Part shown: piece by piece, positions 53,439 to 62,248 of the stretch | Layout of the letters: the number at the start of each line of letters is the position of its first letter | How positions within the stretch are numbered: the stretch's first letter is position 1 | Origin: Acidimicrobiia bacterium | Lineage (GTDB): Bacteria; Acidobacteriota; Vicinamibacteria; Vicinamibacterales; CAVVIG01 | Direction of reading: 5' to 3' | Assembly: GCA_016871175.1 (NCBI GenBank) | Contig: VFZL01000012.1 | Span: 45,562-109,561 of the forward strand | DNA: 64,000 nt | Notes under the pieces: generated by a model | Database searches by the model: none | Told to the model about the DNA's origin: nothing | Seen by the model: the letters and a program-made list of their open reading frames with translations, nothing else | Program-made: the position numbers and the translations under genes

Positions 53439-54461
53439 CTAGCGTCCGCCTTGATCCGCGCCATCGAGCGCACGAGCGCTGCGAAGGAGATTCTCCATGG
53501 CGTAGTTGGATTCATGGCAGTCGTACTCGTAGATGGTGTAGTTCGGTTCGAGCGTGAGCGGGAACGCCACACGCCAGGGAGCCGTGTAGGTCCGTGGATC
53601 GTCTACCGTCACCTCGTAGTCGATCGTGTCGGCGCTCGTCCGTGTGTAGCGCTCGACGAGCTTCAACGCCGTGCTGGTCGGGTTCCCGTTCCCGTTTCGT
53701 CCGTAGGAGCCCGTCATTCCGTTGAAGTTGCGCGTTTCGATGACGAGCGACAATCCCTCCCACCGCCCACGGGCGTCGCCCATGTACAGTCGGATGTTGT
53801 CCGTGAGGTGCGGTCGGCCGTCCAGCGGGATGACGCGTGTCTCATGGATCATCTCGTGGTAGATGACGACCAGCTCTGGTGTTTGCAGAATCCGACTGGC
53901 GCTGTTGTAGATGTTCGGCAGGGCTGATCCGAAGACGCCCCGCGTAATGCAGCGATCGTACGGATTCATGTCCTCGGGGCCGTTCGGGTGTTCCGCCGCG
54001 TCTCGCCAGCGGCGTGCACGGCGCTCACCATCGGCGGTCAACGGCGGCAGGCGGCCGTTCGGCGGATCCACGATGAGCGACGTCTGGCGGGTTGGCCCAC
54101 CGCGTTCCCGCCAATTGTCCGGTGCCGACAGCCGGCCGTCCTTGTTCGTATCGGTCTTGAACCGGTCGGCTTCCTCGTTGCGACGAATGATCTCGAGAAG
54201 CTTGTCGAACTCCTCATCGTTCAAGGCGGTACGTGTGCCCATCTCCGCCGGTCGCTCGAACGGGACGTCGCTGGCCAACGTACTGCTCCAGACACCCTGC
54301 AGGTCGGGATCGCCCCACGCCGTTCGTGGAAGAGAGAGAGGGCCTGACACCCGATGCTCGCGGATCGGTCCGAATTGCGTAGTCGCGACCACGCTGAGCG
54401 TGGCGGCGGCACAGATGACGAGCGACACGAAAACACGACGCGATGGAAACGCCCGAGTCAC
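53439..54461 (-). CDS. Secreted 'WGDPDLxGVW' family protein of unknown function (first paralogue)
   Basis: The 340-residue product, from a GTG, has a signal peptide (VFVSLVICAAATLSVVATTQ). The mature start TAWGDPDLQGVWSSTLASD and the blocks TSLIVDPPNGRLPPLTADG, EDMNPYDRCITRGVFG, RVIPLDGRPHLTDNIRLYMG, RGRWEGLSLVIETRNFNG, DTIDYEVTVDDPRTYTAPWR and YEYDCHESNYAMENLLR define a family common in Acidobacteriota and some Proteobacteria. No enzymatic motif is recognised. It is convergent with the module C HXXSHH gene. The next gene upstream is a paralogue in the same orientation. Confidence 0.75.
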   Translation of the reverse strand: MTRAFPSRRVFVSLVICAAATLSVVATTQFGPIREHRVSGPLSLPRTAWGDPDLQGVWSSTLASDVPFERPAEMGTRTALNDEEFDKLLEIIRRNEEADRFKTDTNKDGRLSAPDNWRERGGPTRQTSLIVDPPNGRLPPLTADGERRARRWRDAAEHPNGPEDMNPYDRCITRGVFGSALPNIYNSASRILQTPELVVIYHEMIHETRVIPLDGRPHLTDNIRLYMGDARGRWEGLSLVIETRNFNGMTGSYGRNGNGNPTSTALKLVERYTRTSADTIDYEVTVDDPRTYTAPWRVAFPLTLEPNYTIYEYDCHESNYAMENLLRSARALDGADQGGR

Positions 54462-54579
54462 TGACCCATTCTACGCGGGGCGCGCCGCTGAAGTACGGCG
54501 CGCGTCACTCCCGATCACGGCAGCCACGGCGGCCATCGCATTCGTGCTGACGCCGTAGCGACCACCGAGCGCCGAATCG

Positions 54580-55791
54580 CTAGCGCTCGACCTGAAACGG
54601 ATCTGCCTCGGGCCGATCGCCGCCGCCGCCGCCTGCCGACGCGTTGTCCCTGGTAGCGGGATCCGGGCCTCGACCCGCGGCAAACGCTCGCTCTTCCGCT
54701 CTGGAGTTCACGAACATTCCCGCAAGCCCGTAGTTCCCTTCGTGGCACCGGGGTTCGGCATAGAACCGATTCGCCTTCGAGTGCTGTAAACGCAGCTCCT
54801 GCTTCACGGTCCACGACCGCGTCCACGTCGCCGGATCGTCGACCGTGACTTCGTACTGAAGCGTGTCGGGGTTGAGTCGCGTGAAGCGCTCGACCAGGTG
54901 CAAGCCATCGCGAGAGCCTGCGTACTCACCCTTCAAGCTGAAGTTCGTGACGTCGACGACCAGTGTCTTACCCTCCCAATGGCCGCGCGAATCCCCCCAC
55001 CACTGGCGCACCGAGCTGGGCAGATGCGGGGTCGAGCTGATCGGGACGACCCGCTGCCATCCTTGACCCTGTCCCGTGTCGTAAGCGATCGACACGGCGT
55101 GCTTCGACTGGACGATGCGGAGGAAGGCGGCGAAGTCCGGCAGGCCGCTCTGCAGGCATCGCTCCGCAAGGCTTCTGTCTTCGGGGCCGTCGGACCGATT
55201 GAGGCGCTCGGTGTTGTAGATCGGAGAGGTCTCGTTCCGGCGTAGGGACGGCGGACCGTACTTGCCGCCGCGGCAGGTGGCCTCCTGCTCTTTGCACGTC
55301 ACGGTGGCCTGCAGGAGCGCCAAGCGGAAGGCCTCATACGTTGCCCGGCGTGCCCGTGCGGCGTCGGTCAGCGGTGGGATTCGTCCATCGGGCGGATCGA
55401 CGATGAGCGATGTGCGCGTTCCGGTCGGCTTTGTCGACTCGAAGACGGCGTTGTACGCGCCCGCGACGTCGCGCTCGCTGTTCTGCCGGCCACGCCGATC
55501 CCGGCCCTGCATGGCGCCGCGGCGCTCGTCGATGTCCGCCCGCTCCGCCTCGGTCAGGAACTCGCGATTACCGAATCGTTGCGGACGCTGGAGCGGCGTC
55601 TGGTATGCGTCGTTCCACAGGCCCTCGAGATCCGGATCGCCCCACGCGGTGGTGGGTGTCGAGGTCGACGAAGATGACCCTTCTTTCGGCGGAGCGTCCT
55701 GGGTCACCTCTGCGACGACTGCCGCACCGAAGCCCAGCAGTGCGGCCAGTATCACGCCGAGCCGCATGCCGCTCAAGGATCGACCTCCCAT
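54580..55791 (-). CDS. Secreted 'WGDPDLxGVW' family protein of unknown function (second paralogue)
   Basis: About 403 residues from ATG 55791, chosen because GGAGG lies 7 nt upstream; the signal peptide is LGVILAALLGFGAAVVAEV. It shares TTAWGDPDLEGLWNDAYQTP, TSLIVDPPDGRIPPLTDAAR, RVVPISSTPHLPSSVRQWWG, RGHWEGKTLVVDVTNFSLKG and DTLQYEVTVDDPATWTRSWT with its downstream neighbour. It carries extra cysteines (TCKEQEATCRGG) and a Gly/Arg-rich end. The pair most likely arose by tandem duplication followed by strong divergence. Function is unknown. Confidence 0.75.
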   Translation of the reverse strand: MGGRSLSGMRLGVILAALLGFGAAVVAEVTQDAPPKEGSSSSTSTPTTAWGDPDLEGLWNDAYQTPLQRPQRFGNREFLTEAERADIDERRGAMQGRDRRGRQNSERDVAGAYNAVFESTKPTGTRTSLIVDPPDGRIPPLTDAARARRATYEAFRLALLQATVTCKEQEATCRGGKYGPPSLRRNETSPIYNTERLNRSDGPEDRSLAERCLQSGLPDFAAFLRIVQSKHAVSIAYDTGQGQGWQRVVPISSTPHLPSSVRQWWGDSRGHWEGKTLVVDVTNFSLKGEYAGSRDGLHLVERFTRLNPDTLQYEVTVDDPATWTRSWTVKQELRLQHSKANRFYAEPRCHEGNYGLAGMFVNSRAEERAFAAGRGPDPATRDNASAGGGGGDRPEADPFQVER

Positions 55792-55947
55792 GGAGACACC
55801 TCCAGTCGATACGTGCGTGCGATCCGAGGCGGATGGTGCCGCGTTCGACAGCACGTGTCAACAGCTAACACCGACATGAGGCGGGGTCCGCGGCTTGCCA
55901 CGTAGACCCGGATGCCCGGCGGACCGGTCGCCATCTGCCCTGACGAC

Positions 55948-56463
55948 TTACTGCAGCGCGTTGCTCTTGAACTTATAGGCCTTCGTCGTCGGATCCTGCT
56001 CGCGGTACACCGCGTGACAGGCCTGGCAGGCGGCACCGATCTGCTTGACGGCGGCGGTCGCGGCGTCCTTGTCGACCGGCGATTTCGAAAGCACGTTGTC
56101 GAGCTCGTCGAACCGCTGCGTCGCTGTGCGCAGCATCGCCACGGCGTCATCCTTCTTGTTCTTTCGCCAGAAGGTCACGGTGGTGGCGAGCTGCTCCCGC
56201 GCGCGGATCGCGCGTGACTTCGCGTTCTCGAAGTCTCCAGCGGTGACGGCCTGATTCAGGCCGCCGAAGTTCTGTCCCACGGTCTTCATCGTGGCGGTGA
56301 AGTGGTCCTGGGTATAGATCGGATACTGCGACGATGGCTGCTGCGCGAGGACGGTGGCCTTCAGACCGAGGAGCCCGACGAGCAGGGAGGTGAAGATCGC
56401 CGGCCGCATGAAGCGGCCGGCGAGGTGACGACGTCGAGCGGTCTGGGTCACGTTGCTAGACAT
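55948..56463 (-). CDS. Cytochrome c' (class II) attached to module D
   Basis: About 171 residues from the ATG at 56463, which lies inside the last codons of the HXXSHH gene (GATGTCTAG), so translation is coupled. A signal peptide (MRPAIFTSLLVGLLGLKATV) is followed by a four-helix region (DHFTATMKTVGQNFGGLNQA, SRAIRAREQLATTVTFWRKN). The C-terminal heme motif CQACH sits in QIGAACQACHAVYREQD, which is the class II (cytochrome c') layout. It probably shuttles electrons or binds small gases in the periplasm. An ATG at 56409 is a possible later start. Only module D has this third gene. Confidence 0.87.
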   Translation of the reverse strand: MSSNVTQTARRRHLAGRFMRPAIFTSLLVGLLGLKATVLAQQPSSQYPIYTQDHFTATMKTVGQNFGGLNQAVTAGDFENAKSRAIRAREQLATTVTFWRKNKKDDAVAMLRTATQRFDELDNVLSKSPVDKDAATAAVKQIGAACQACHAVYREQDPTTKAYKFKSNALQ

Positions 56464-57808
56464 CGGTCGTGAGCCGCGACACCTTGCCGGTGCTATCGCC
56501 GAGCTTCTCAATCGGCACACCCATGTACTCGAGGATGGTGATGTGCAGATTGGCGAGCGGCGTCCCTTTGCCGTAGCGGAAGAACCGACCTCCCTTGATG
56601 CCGGCGGCCTTGCCGCCAATGAGCGCGATTGGCAGGTCGTCGTGGAAGTGCGTGTTGCTGTCGCTGATTCCTGTGCCGTAGAGGAACAGCGTGCTGTCCA
56701 GCATCGTGCCGTCGCCCTCCTTGAGGGTGTTCAGCTTCTTGACCAGGTGTGCGAACTGGCGGAAATGGTACTCGTTGATCTTGTGCAGCCGCTCGAGCTT
56801 CGCCGGCTCGTCCTGGTGGTGCGACAGCGGATGGTGCGAGTCGGAGACGCCAATCTCCGGATAGGCATGCGCGCTCACCTCGCGAGCCAGCATGAACGTG
56901 CAGATGCGGGTGAGATCGGTCTGGTACGACAGCGCCAGCAAGTCCATCATGAGCTTGGCGTGCTCCTGATAGTCGGATGGCACACCGATCGGTTGCTCGA
57001 CGACGGGGAGCTCACGCGAATTCTGCGACTCCGCCATCTGAATCCGGCGCTCGATGTCCCTGATGGAATCGAGGTACTCCGTGACCTTGATCTTGTCGCC
57101 GGTACCAATGATCTTGTCGAGACCGCTGATTTCGGCGCCGATGAAGTCGAGGATGCTCTTGTCCCGCTTGAGGCGGGCGGCCTGCGCAGCCTTGTCCGTG
57201 CTGCCGCTCGTGCCGAACAACCGCTCGAACACGGCGCGCGGGTCGTTCTCGATCGGCAGCGGCGTGGTCGGATTCCGCCACGCGACCGTGTTGGTGTAGG
57301 CGCAGCTGGAGCCGCCGTCGCAGGAGCCGAGCATCGCGTTTGACTCGATACCAAGCTCGATCGACGCCAGCTGCGTCTCCTTCGACGTCTGCTGCGCGGC
57401 GATCTGATCCATTGAGATGGACCCATACACGTCGGCACCGCCGGTGAACTTGAACGGGACACCCGTCAGGAAGGTGCCAGCCGACCGTGCGTGGTCACCG
57501 CCGCCCTTCACCTGGTTCGCCGGCTCGTCGGCCAAGCCGCCGCAGAGGAGGACGCGATCCTTCAGTTCGTTGAGCGACGCGAGCGTCGGCGGCAGCTCCG
57601 TGAGCGGGCCTTCGGTCTTGGGGAACCAGTACGGCATCGACATGCCGTTGGGCACGTAGAAGACGCCGAGGCGCCGGATGGGCGCGGCGGCGGTCTTGGA
57701 CTGGGCCGTCAACGCCGGCACCATGGCGTCGAGCAGGGGCAGCGCGACGCTGGCGCCGAGACCTCGCAGCACTGTCCGGCGCGAGAGGTGCATCTTCGTG
57801 ATGAGCAT
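56456..57808 (-). CDS. HXXSHH (DUF1552) protein, module D
   Basis: The 450-residue product starts MLITKMHLSRRTVLRGLGAS, a Tat-type signal continuing VALPLLDAMVPALTAQ. Motifs are SCDGGSSCAYTNTVAWR, PIENDPRAVFERLFGTSGST, YLDSIRDIERRIQMAESQNS, SHHPLSHHQDEPAKLER and YGTGISDSNTHFHDDLPIAL. Near identity with module C over several blocks shows a recent common origin. The stop codon overlaps the cytochrome c' start. The PSD/PSCyt gene lies 41 bp upstream. Function is unknown. Confidence 0.93.
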   Translation of the reverse strand: MLITKMHLSRRTVLRGLGASVALPLLDAMVPALTAQSKTAAAPIRRLGVFYVPNGMSMPYWFPKTEGPLTELPPTLASLNELKDRVLLCGGLADEPANQVKGGGDHARSAGTFLTGVPFKFTGGADVYGSISMDQIAAQQTSKETQLASIELGIESNAMLGSCDGGSSCAYTNTVAWRNPTTPLPIENDPRAVFERLFGTSGSTDKAAQAARLKRDKSILDFIGAEISGLDKIIGTGDKIKVTEYLDSIRDIERRIQMAESQNSRELPVVEQPIGVPSDYQEHAKLMMDLLALSYQTDLTRICTFMLAREVSAHAYPEIGVSDSHHPLSHHQDEPAKLERLHKINEYHFRQFAHLVKKLNTLKEGDGTMLDSTLFLYGTGISDSNTHFHDDLPIALIGGKAAGIKGGRFFRYGKGTPLANLHITILEYMGVPIEKLGDSTGKVSRLTTDV

Positions 57809-57849
57809 GTCCTGATCTCCCTCGGTTCGAGAATGATTCCTGCGCCGGG

Positions 57850-60306
57850 CTATTTAGACGCTAGCGTGACCGGTGTTGAGCCGGTCGCACGCCGCATCTG
57901 GAACTGCGGCGTGTTGATCACGCTGAGAATGAGCGCCGACCACTTGTTCTGTTTCGTCTCGAGATCCTTAACGATCATGCGGACCGTGGGGGCATCGGCG
58001 AAGTCGACGCCGCGGCCCAGCGCGTAGGTCATGAGCTTTTCGACGACGTTGGCGCGGTAGTCGACGCCCTTGTTGATGATCGCCTCGCGAAGCACCTTGG
58101 GACTGTCAACTTTGAGGCCGTCCCAGTCGATCGTCGAGTTGATCTCGGCACCCATGTCGTTCTCGCGCCACTTGCCGATCGCGTCGTAGTGCTCGAGCGC
58201 GAAGCCGAGCGGATCCATCCGCGCATGGCAGGCGGAGCACACCGGGTTGGCGCGGTGTGCCTCCATGCGTTCGCGCAGCGCAGTGGACTTGCTTTTGCCG
58301 TCGTTCTCCTTGAGCGGCGGCACGTTGGGTGGCGGTGCGGGCGGCGGCGCGCCGAGCAAGTTCTCGAGCACCCACTTGCCGCGCAACACGACCGACGTCC
58401 GGTGCGCGTACGAGCTCACGGTGAGGACGCTGGCCTGACCGAGCAGACCCTTGCGTCGCTCGTCGGTGAGCGTCACCCGCCGGAAGCGGCTGCCGTAGAT
58501 GTCGTTGATGCCGTAGTGCCGCGCCAGCCGCTCGTTCAGGAAGGTGTAGTCCGCGGTCATCAGCTCGGTGAGCGGCCGGTCTTCGCGCACCTGACTCTCG
58601 AAGAAGAGCTGCGTTTCCGTGGCCATCGCCTGGCGCAGCGTATCTTCGAAGTCGGGGTAGAGCGCCTGGTCCGGAGCCTGGGCAGAGATGTTTCGGACCT
58701 GGAGCCATTGACCCGAGAAGTCGCTGATGAATCGGCTCGACCGCTTGTCGGTGATCATCCTCTTGACCTGCGCCGCCATCACCGCCGGCTGGCTCAGGCG
58801 GTTCTGTTCCGCCAAACTCAACAGCTCATCGTCTGGGATGCTGCGCCAGAGGAAGAACGAGAGGCGCGACGCGAGCTCTATGTCCGACAGCTTGTACTGA
58901 GCGCCCGGCTGCACACCGTTCGGTTCGCGCTCGATCCGGATGAGGAACTTCGGTGACGACAGCATGGCCTCGATGGCCCGCTCGATGCCGGCGTCGAAAT
59001 CGCGTTCGGCGCGACCTTCGGCATAGATGCTGAGCAACGGTTTGATTTCCGCCTCGGTGACCGGCCGGCGATAGGCGCGCCGCGCGAGGGTGGTCATCAG
59101 GCGACGTGCACATGCGTCTTCTTGCGCGGCGGCGGTCGGCCGGCAGGTGAAGATCTTCTGACGGCTCGGTGTCTCGCCCGTCTTCCCGTTGAACGGACCG
59201 GAGACGTAGAGCATGTCGATGCCTGCGGCTCCGCCGTCACGTCGTCCGCGAGCGCCCGCCGACTCGAGGGGGGAAGGCAGCGCGTCGGTGAACGTGGCCG
59301 ACACGAGCCGCGTGCCCGCCTTGACCGGGATGCGGATCTCGAGGTCGTTGTCCGCATTCAGGCGATAGTCGTGAACGATCTGGCCGTCCTTGTCGTCTTC
59401 CGGGACCGCGATGAGCACGCCCGGATCCGGACCCTTGTATTTGCCGCCGACCTTGAAGCGCTTGATGAGCGCGTGATCGATGCGCAGCTCGATCTGGTGC
59501 TCGTCCTCCTCAATCCCCTCGATCGTGCTCACCGTGCCATTGCGCACCATCCGGATCTTGAAGACGTACTCCCCATCGAGGGGGAAGGCGTGACGGGCCG
59601 TCAGGCCGCCATGCGTGCCAAACGGGGCGTCCTCGCTCACGCGCTGATCCTGCTTGACGCCGACATCGGTCTTGTACACCTGCGTCATCGCGCGATTCTC
59701 CGGGCTCGAGAGCACGAGGCGGCTGATCTTCGTCGCCGCGGACATGTAGCGCGCCATCAGCCCAGGGGTGATCGCCAGCACGTCGGCGTTGTTGTCGAAG
59801 CCGTAACCCGCCATGTCGCTCGGGAGGAGTTGCGTGCCATCGACCTCGAGCGCCAGCAGATCTTGAATGACGTTCACGTACTCCGCGCGGTTGAGCCGAC
59901 GGGACGCCACGCGGCCCGGATTCGGGTGCTTCAGTGCCACCTGATCGAGGCGCGTTTCAACGGCCGCCACGAAGGCGTCCGCGACTGCCTTGTCCGGTTG
60001 CGGTCTGCCGGCCGGCGGCATCTGATTCGTACGGATCTTGCGCGCGATCTTCTCGAGGGTTTCGGCGTTGACTTCGACGGCGTTCACGTCGAGCTTCTCG
60101 ATCGTGAAGCCCGCCGTCTTCAGGCGGTCGTTGTGGCACGTCACGCAGTACTTGTCGAGTAAGGCCCGGTCGAGCGGACCCGTCGATGTCGCATGGGCCG
60201 GTGCCGATTTGGCGGCAGCCGCGCGTACTTGAGCGGTTGCGATACCCCCCGACCCGGCGAAAACGGTCGCGGCAAGTGCTGCGGTGGCGACGATCGGTTT
60301 CGTCAT
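57850..60306 (-). CDS. Multi-domain PSD/PSCyt protein with two heme motifs, module D
   Basis: About 818 residues from ATG 60306, chosen to give the signal peptide (PIVATAALAATVFAGSGGIA). Order: PSCyt1 (LDKYCVTCHNDRLKTAGFTI, MPPAGRPQPDKA), PSD3 (RRLNRAEYVNVIQDLLALEV, GYGFDNNADVLAITPGLMAR), insert (HGGLTARHAFPLDGEYVFKI; VLIAVPEDDKDG), PSD5 (ARRAYRRPVTEAEIKPLLSI), PSD4 (IELASRLSFFLWRSIPDDEL), PSCyt3 (GKWVLENLLGAPPPAPPPNV; CSACHARMDPLGFALEHYDA) and PSD2 (KLMTYALGRGVDFADAPTVR). A short unique stretch (SPLESAGARGRRDGGAAGID) lies near residue 395. Predicted periplasmic diheme protein. Confidence 0.93.
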   Translation of the reverse strand: MTKPIVATAALAATVFAGSGGIATAQVRAAAAKSAPAHATSTGPLDRALLDKYCVTCHNDRLKTAGFTIEKLDVNAVEVNAETLEKIARKIRTNQMPPAGRPQPDKAVADAFVAAVETRLDQVALKHPNPGRVASRRLNRAEYVNVIQDLLALEVDGTQLLPSDMAGYGFDNNADVLAITPGLMARYMSAATKISRLVLSSPENRAMTQVYKTDVGVKQDQRVSEDAPFGTHGGLTARHAFPLDGEYVFKIRMVRNGTVSTIEGIEEDEHQIELRIDHALIKRFKVGGKYKGPDPGVLIAVPEDDKDGQIVHDYRLNADNDLEIRIPVKAGTRLVSATFTDALPSPLESAGARGRRDGGAAGIDMLYVSGPFNGKTGETPSRQKIFTCRPTAAAQEDACARRLMTTLARRAYRRPVTEAEIKPLLSIYAEGRAERDFDAGIERAIEAMLSSPKFLIRIEREPNGVQPGAQYKLSDIELASRLSFFLWRSIPDDELLSLAEQNRLSQPAVMAAQVKRMITDKRSSRFISDFSGQWLQVRNISAQAPDQALYPDFEDTLRQAMATETQLFFESQVREDRPLTELMTADYTFLNERLARHYGINDIYGSRFRRVTLTDERRKGLLGQASVLTVSSYAHRTSVVLRGKWVLENLLGAPPPAPPPNVPPLKENDGKSKSTALRERMEAHRANPVCSACHARMDPLGFALEHYDAIGKWRENDMGAEINSTIDWDGLKVDSPKVLREAIINKGVDYRANVVEKLMTYALGRGVDFADAPTVRMIVKDLETKQNKWSALILSVINTPQFQMRRATGSTPVTLASK

Positions 60307-60580
60307 ACCCAAACCTCGAAAGCGGAACGAGAGTGGAACTAGCACCTGGCAAGTCAGCTTCCCGTAAGTATGGGCCGGAATGTGGCTTGTCGCCAAGGCT
60401 TGTCGCCGGGCCACTGGATGCGGTCATGTTTGACCTGGGCCCGCGTCTGGACCCCGTCAGCGGGGAAGTTGGGTATCATGGCGAGGTACGCGTCCCCGCT
60501 CGGCAGGCCCCTGGCGCGTGCTGTAGGCCGAGGAGTCCGCCCCAGCGACGCTCGCTGGCCCAGCCCAAGTGGGTCGAAAG
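60307..60580. promoter_or_regulatory. Divergent intergenic region, module D
   Basis: This 274-bp spacer lies between the PSD/PSCyt gene and the tandem repeat before the ankyrin gene. TTGGGTATCAT (about 60469-60479) is a possible -10 region for the ankyrin gene. I see no other defined element. Confidence 0.35.
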
Positions 60581-60637
60581 ACGGATAACGTGGAGACGGA
60601 TAACGTGGAGACGGAGAACGTGGAGACGGAGAACGTA
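60581..60637 (+). repeat. 15-bp tandem repeat ending at the ankyrin start codon
   Basis: The unit ACGGATAACGTGGAG occurs at 60581-60595 and 60596-60610, as ACGGAGAACGTGGAG at 60611-60625, and as a 12-bp partial ACGGAGAACGTA at 60626-60637. It ends directly at the ATG (60638). Every unit carries GGAG, a Shine-Dalgarno-like core, and the last one places GGAG six bases before the ATG. Units are in frame with the gene. Confidence 0.9.
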
Positions 60638-62248
60638 ATGAAACGAGCTGTCGTCGTGGCCGTGGCGCTGTGTCTCGTGGGTTCTTCGGGGGGCTGGGCG
60701 GCCGAGCCCGATCTCCGGCTCGTCAACGCCGCAGCCGCGCAAGACAAGGCCGCCGCGCGCACCCTCGTGAAACAGGGCGTCAACGTGAATACTGCCCGCG
60801 CCGATGGCGCCACGGCGCTCCTCTGGGCGGCGCACTGGGACGATCTGGAGTTGGTCGACCTCCTGCTGAAGGCCGGCGCGAATGTCAACGCCGCCGACGA
60901 TCACGGCGTGACCGCGCTGACCCGAGCCGCCGAGAACAGCAGCCCAGCCGTGATCGAACGGTTGCTCAAGGCCGGTGCCAATCCCAACCTGGCCGAGGCG
61001 AGCGGTCGCACACCGCTGATGATCGCGGCCGAAACTGGGAACCTGGAAGCGGTGAAGCAGCTCATCGCCAACGGCGCCAACGTGAACGCGAGGACCGACA
61101 CCGGCAGCACCGCGATCATGTGGTCGATCTCAGAGGGGCACCAGGACGTCGCGCAGGTGCTCATCGAAGGGCGAGCCGACGTCAGGACCTCGACCAACAA
61201 AGGGTTCACACCGCTGATGTTCGCCGCGAAGAACGGTGACATCGAGATGGCCAAGCTCCTCCTCAAGGCCGGCGTCAGCGTCAATGAGACCGGGTCCGAC
61301 GGCACGCACGTCCTGCCGTACGCTCTCGTGCATGCGCAGGGCGACTTCGCGAAGTTCGTCATTGAGCAAGGCGCCGATCCGAACAGCTCGATCGCTGGCG
61401 TTCGCGCGCTGCACGCCGCGGCCGGCGGCGTGGACGTGTGGCTCGGTGACTGGTATCGCTCGCACGGCGCGCGCGGGCAGTTCGGCGCCTTCTATGGAAT
61501 GGGGCGTGGGCTCTCGGCGAGCCAGCGCAACGAGCTCGTGAAGCTCCTCATCGCCAAGGGCGCGAACATCGACGCGCCCGTCGAAGGCTCGGCGATGTTC
61601 ATGAGCTACATCGGCTATCCGAAGAAGGGGGCCTTCGAGCCGTTCTCCTGTGGCACCGGCGACCTTCTTGGCGCTACGCCGCTGTGGGTCGCTGCCTATG
61701 CGGCGAACGGCAACGTCGGAGGGTTCGGCGGCGACCGCGGTCTCCCCGATCGCTTCGGGGCAGAGACGCCGGTGGATGTGCTCAAGACGCTGCTCGCCGC
61801 CGGCGCGGATCACCGAAAGACGAGCGTTGATGGAACGACGCCTTTGATGGTCGCGGCGGGCCTCGGGCGATGCACGTTCACGCCGGGTGCCAAGCGCGCG
61901 CCCCGGTCGGCAGGCGCGGAAGAAGCCGTCACGGTGTTGCTCCACGCGGGTGCTGACATCAACGCCGTCAACGAGGCCGACTTCACCGCGCTCCACGGGG
62001 CTGCGATGCGCGGCCTCAACGAGGTGATTCAGATCCTGGTCGAGAAGGGCGCCAAGATCGACGCGAGAGACTTCCGCGGTCGCACCGCCTACCGGCTGGC
62101 CGAAGGCTCGAAGCAGTCGTTCCAGTTCCAGGCGTTCCCCGAAACGGCGGAGTTCATCAAGGGTCTCGGCGCCGATATCAACCTGGGCTTGGCGGGTACC
62201 GTCCAGGAACGCCTGCGCGACATCGCCGCCACCCAGCAGCAACAGTAG
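60638..62248 (+). CDS. Secreted ankyrin-repeat protein, module D
   Basis: About 536 residues from ATG 60638, with a GGAG site supplied by the tandem repeat and a signal peptide (MKRAVVVAVALCLVGSSGGW). Ankyrin repeats follow: DGATALLWAAHWDDLELVDL, DDHGVTALTRAAENSSPAVI, EASGRTPLMIAAETGNLEAV and TDTGSTAIMWSISEGHQDVA. The insert (GAFEPFSCGTGDLLGATPLW) and the end (GSKQSFQFQAFPETAEFIKG) closely match module C. An in-frame GTG at 60569 would add a repeat-encoded leader (TDNVETDNVETENVETENV) before the signal peptide and is less likely. It is divergent from the PSD/PSCyt gene. Confidence 0.9.
   Translation: MKRAVVVAVALCLVGSSGGWAAEPDLRLVNAAAAQDKAAARTLVKQGVNVNTARADGATALLWAAHWDDLELVDLLLKAGANVNAADDHGVTALTRAAENSSPAVIERLLKAGANPNLAEASGRTPLMIAAETGNLEAVKQLIANGANVNARTDTGSTAIMWSISEGHQDVAQVLIEGRADVRTSTNKGFTPLMFAAKNGDIEMAKLLLKAGVSVNETGSDGTHVLPYALVHAQGDFAKFVIEQGADPNSSIAGVRALHAAAGGVDVWLGDWYRSHGARGQFGAFYGMGRGLSASQRNELVKLLIAKGANIDAPVEGSAMFMSYIGYPKKGAFEPFSCGTGDLLGATPLWVAAYAANGNVGGFGGDRGLPDRFGAETPVDVLKTLLAAGADHRKTSVDGTTPLMVAAGLGRCTFTPGAKRAPRSAGAEEAVTVLLHAGADINAVNEADFTALHGAAMRGLNEVIQILVEKGAKIDARDFRGRTAYRLAEGSKQSFQFQAFPETAEFIKGLGADINLGLAGTVQERLRDIAATQQQQ

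Noticed and set aside
60581..60637. CRISPR array
   Set aside because: Units are contiguous, 15 bp long, without spacers, and no cas genes are present.
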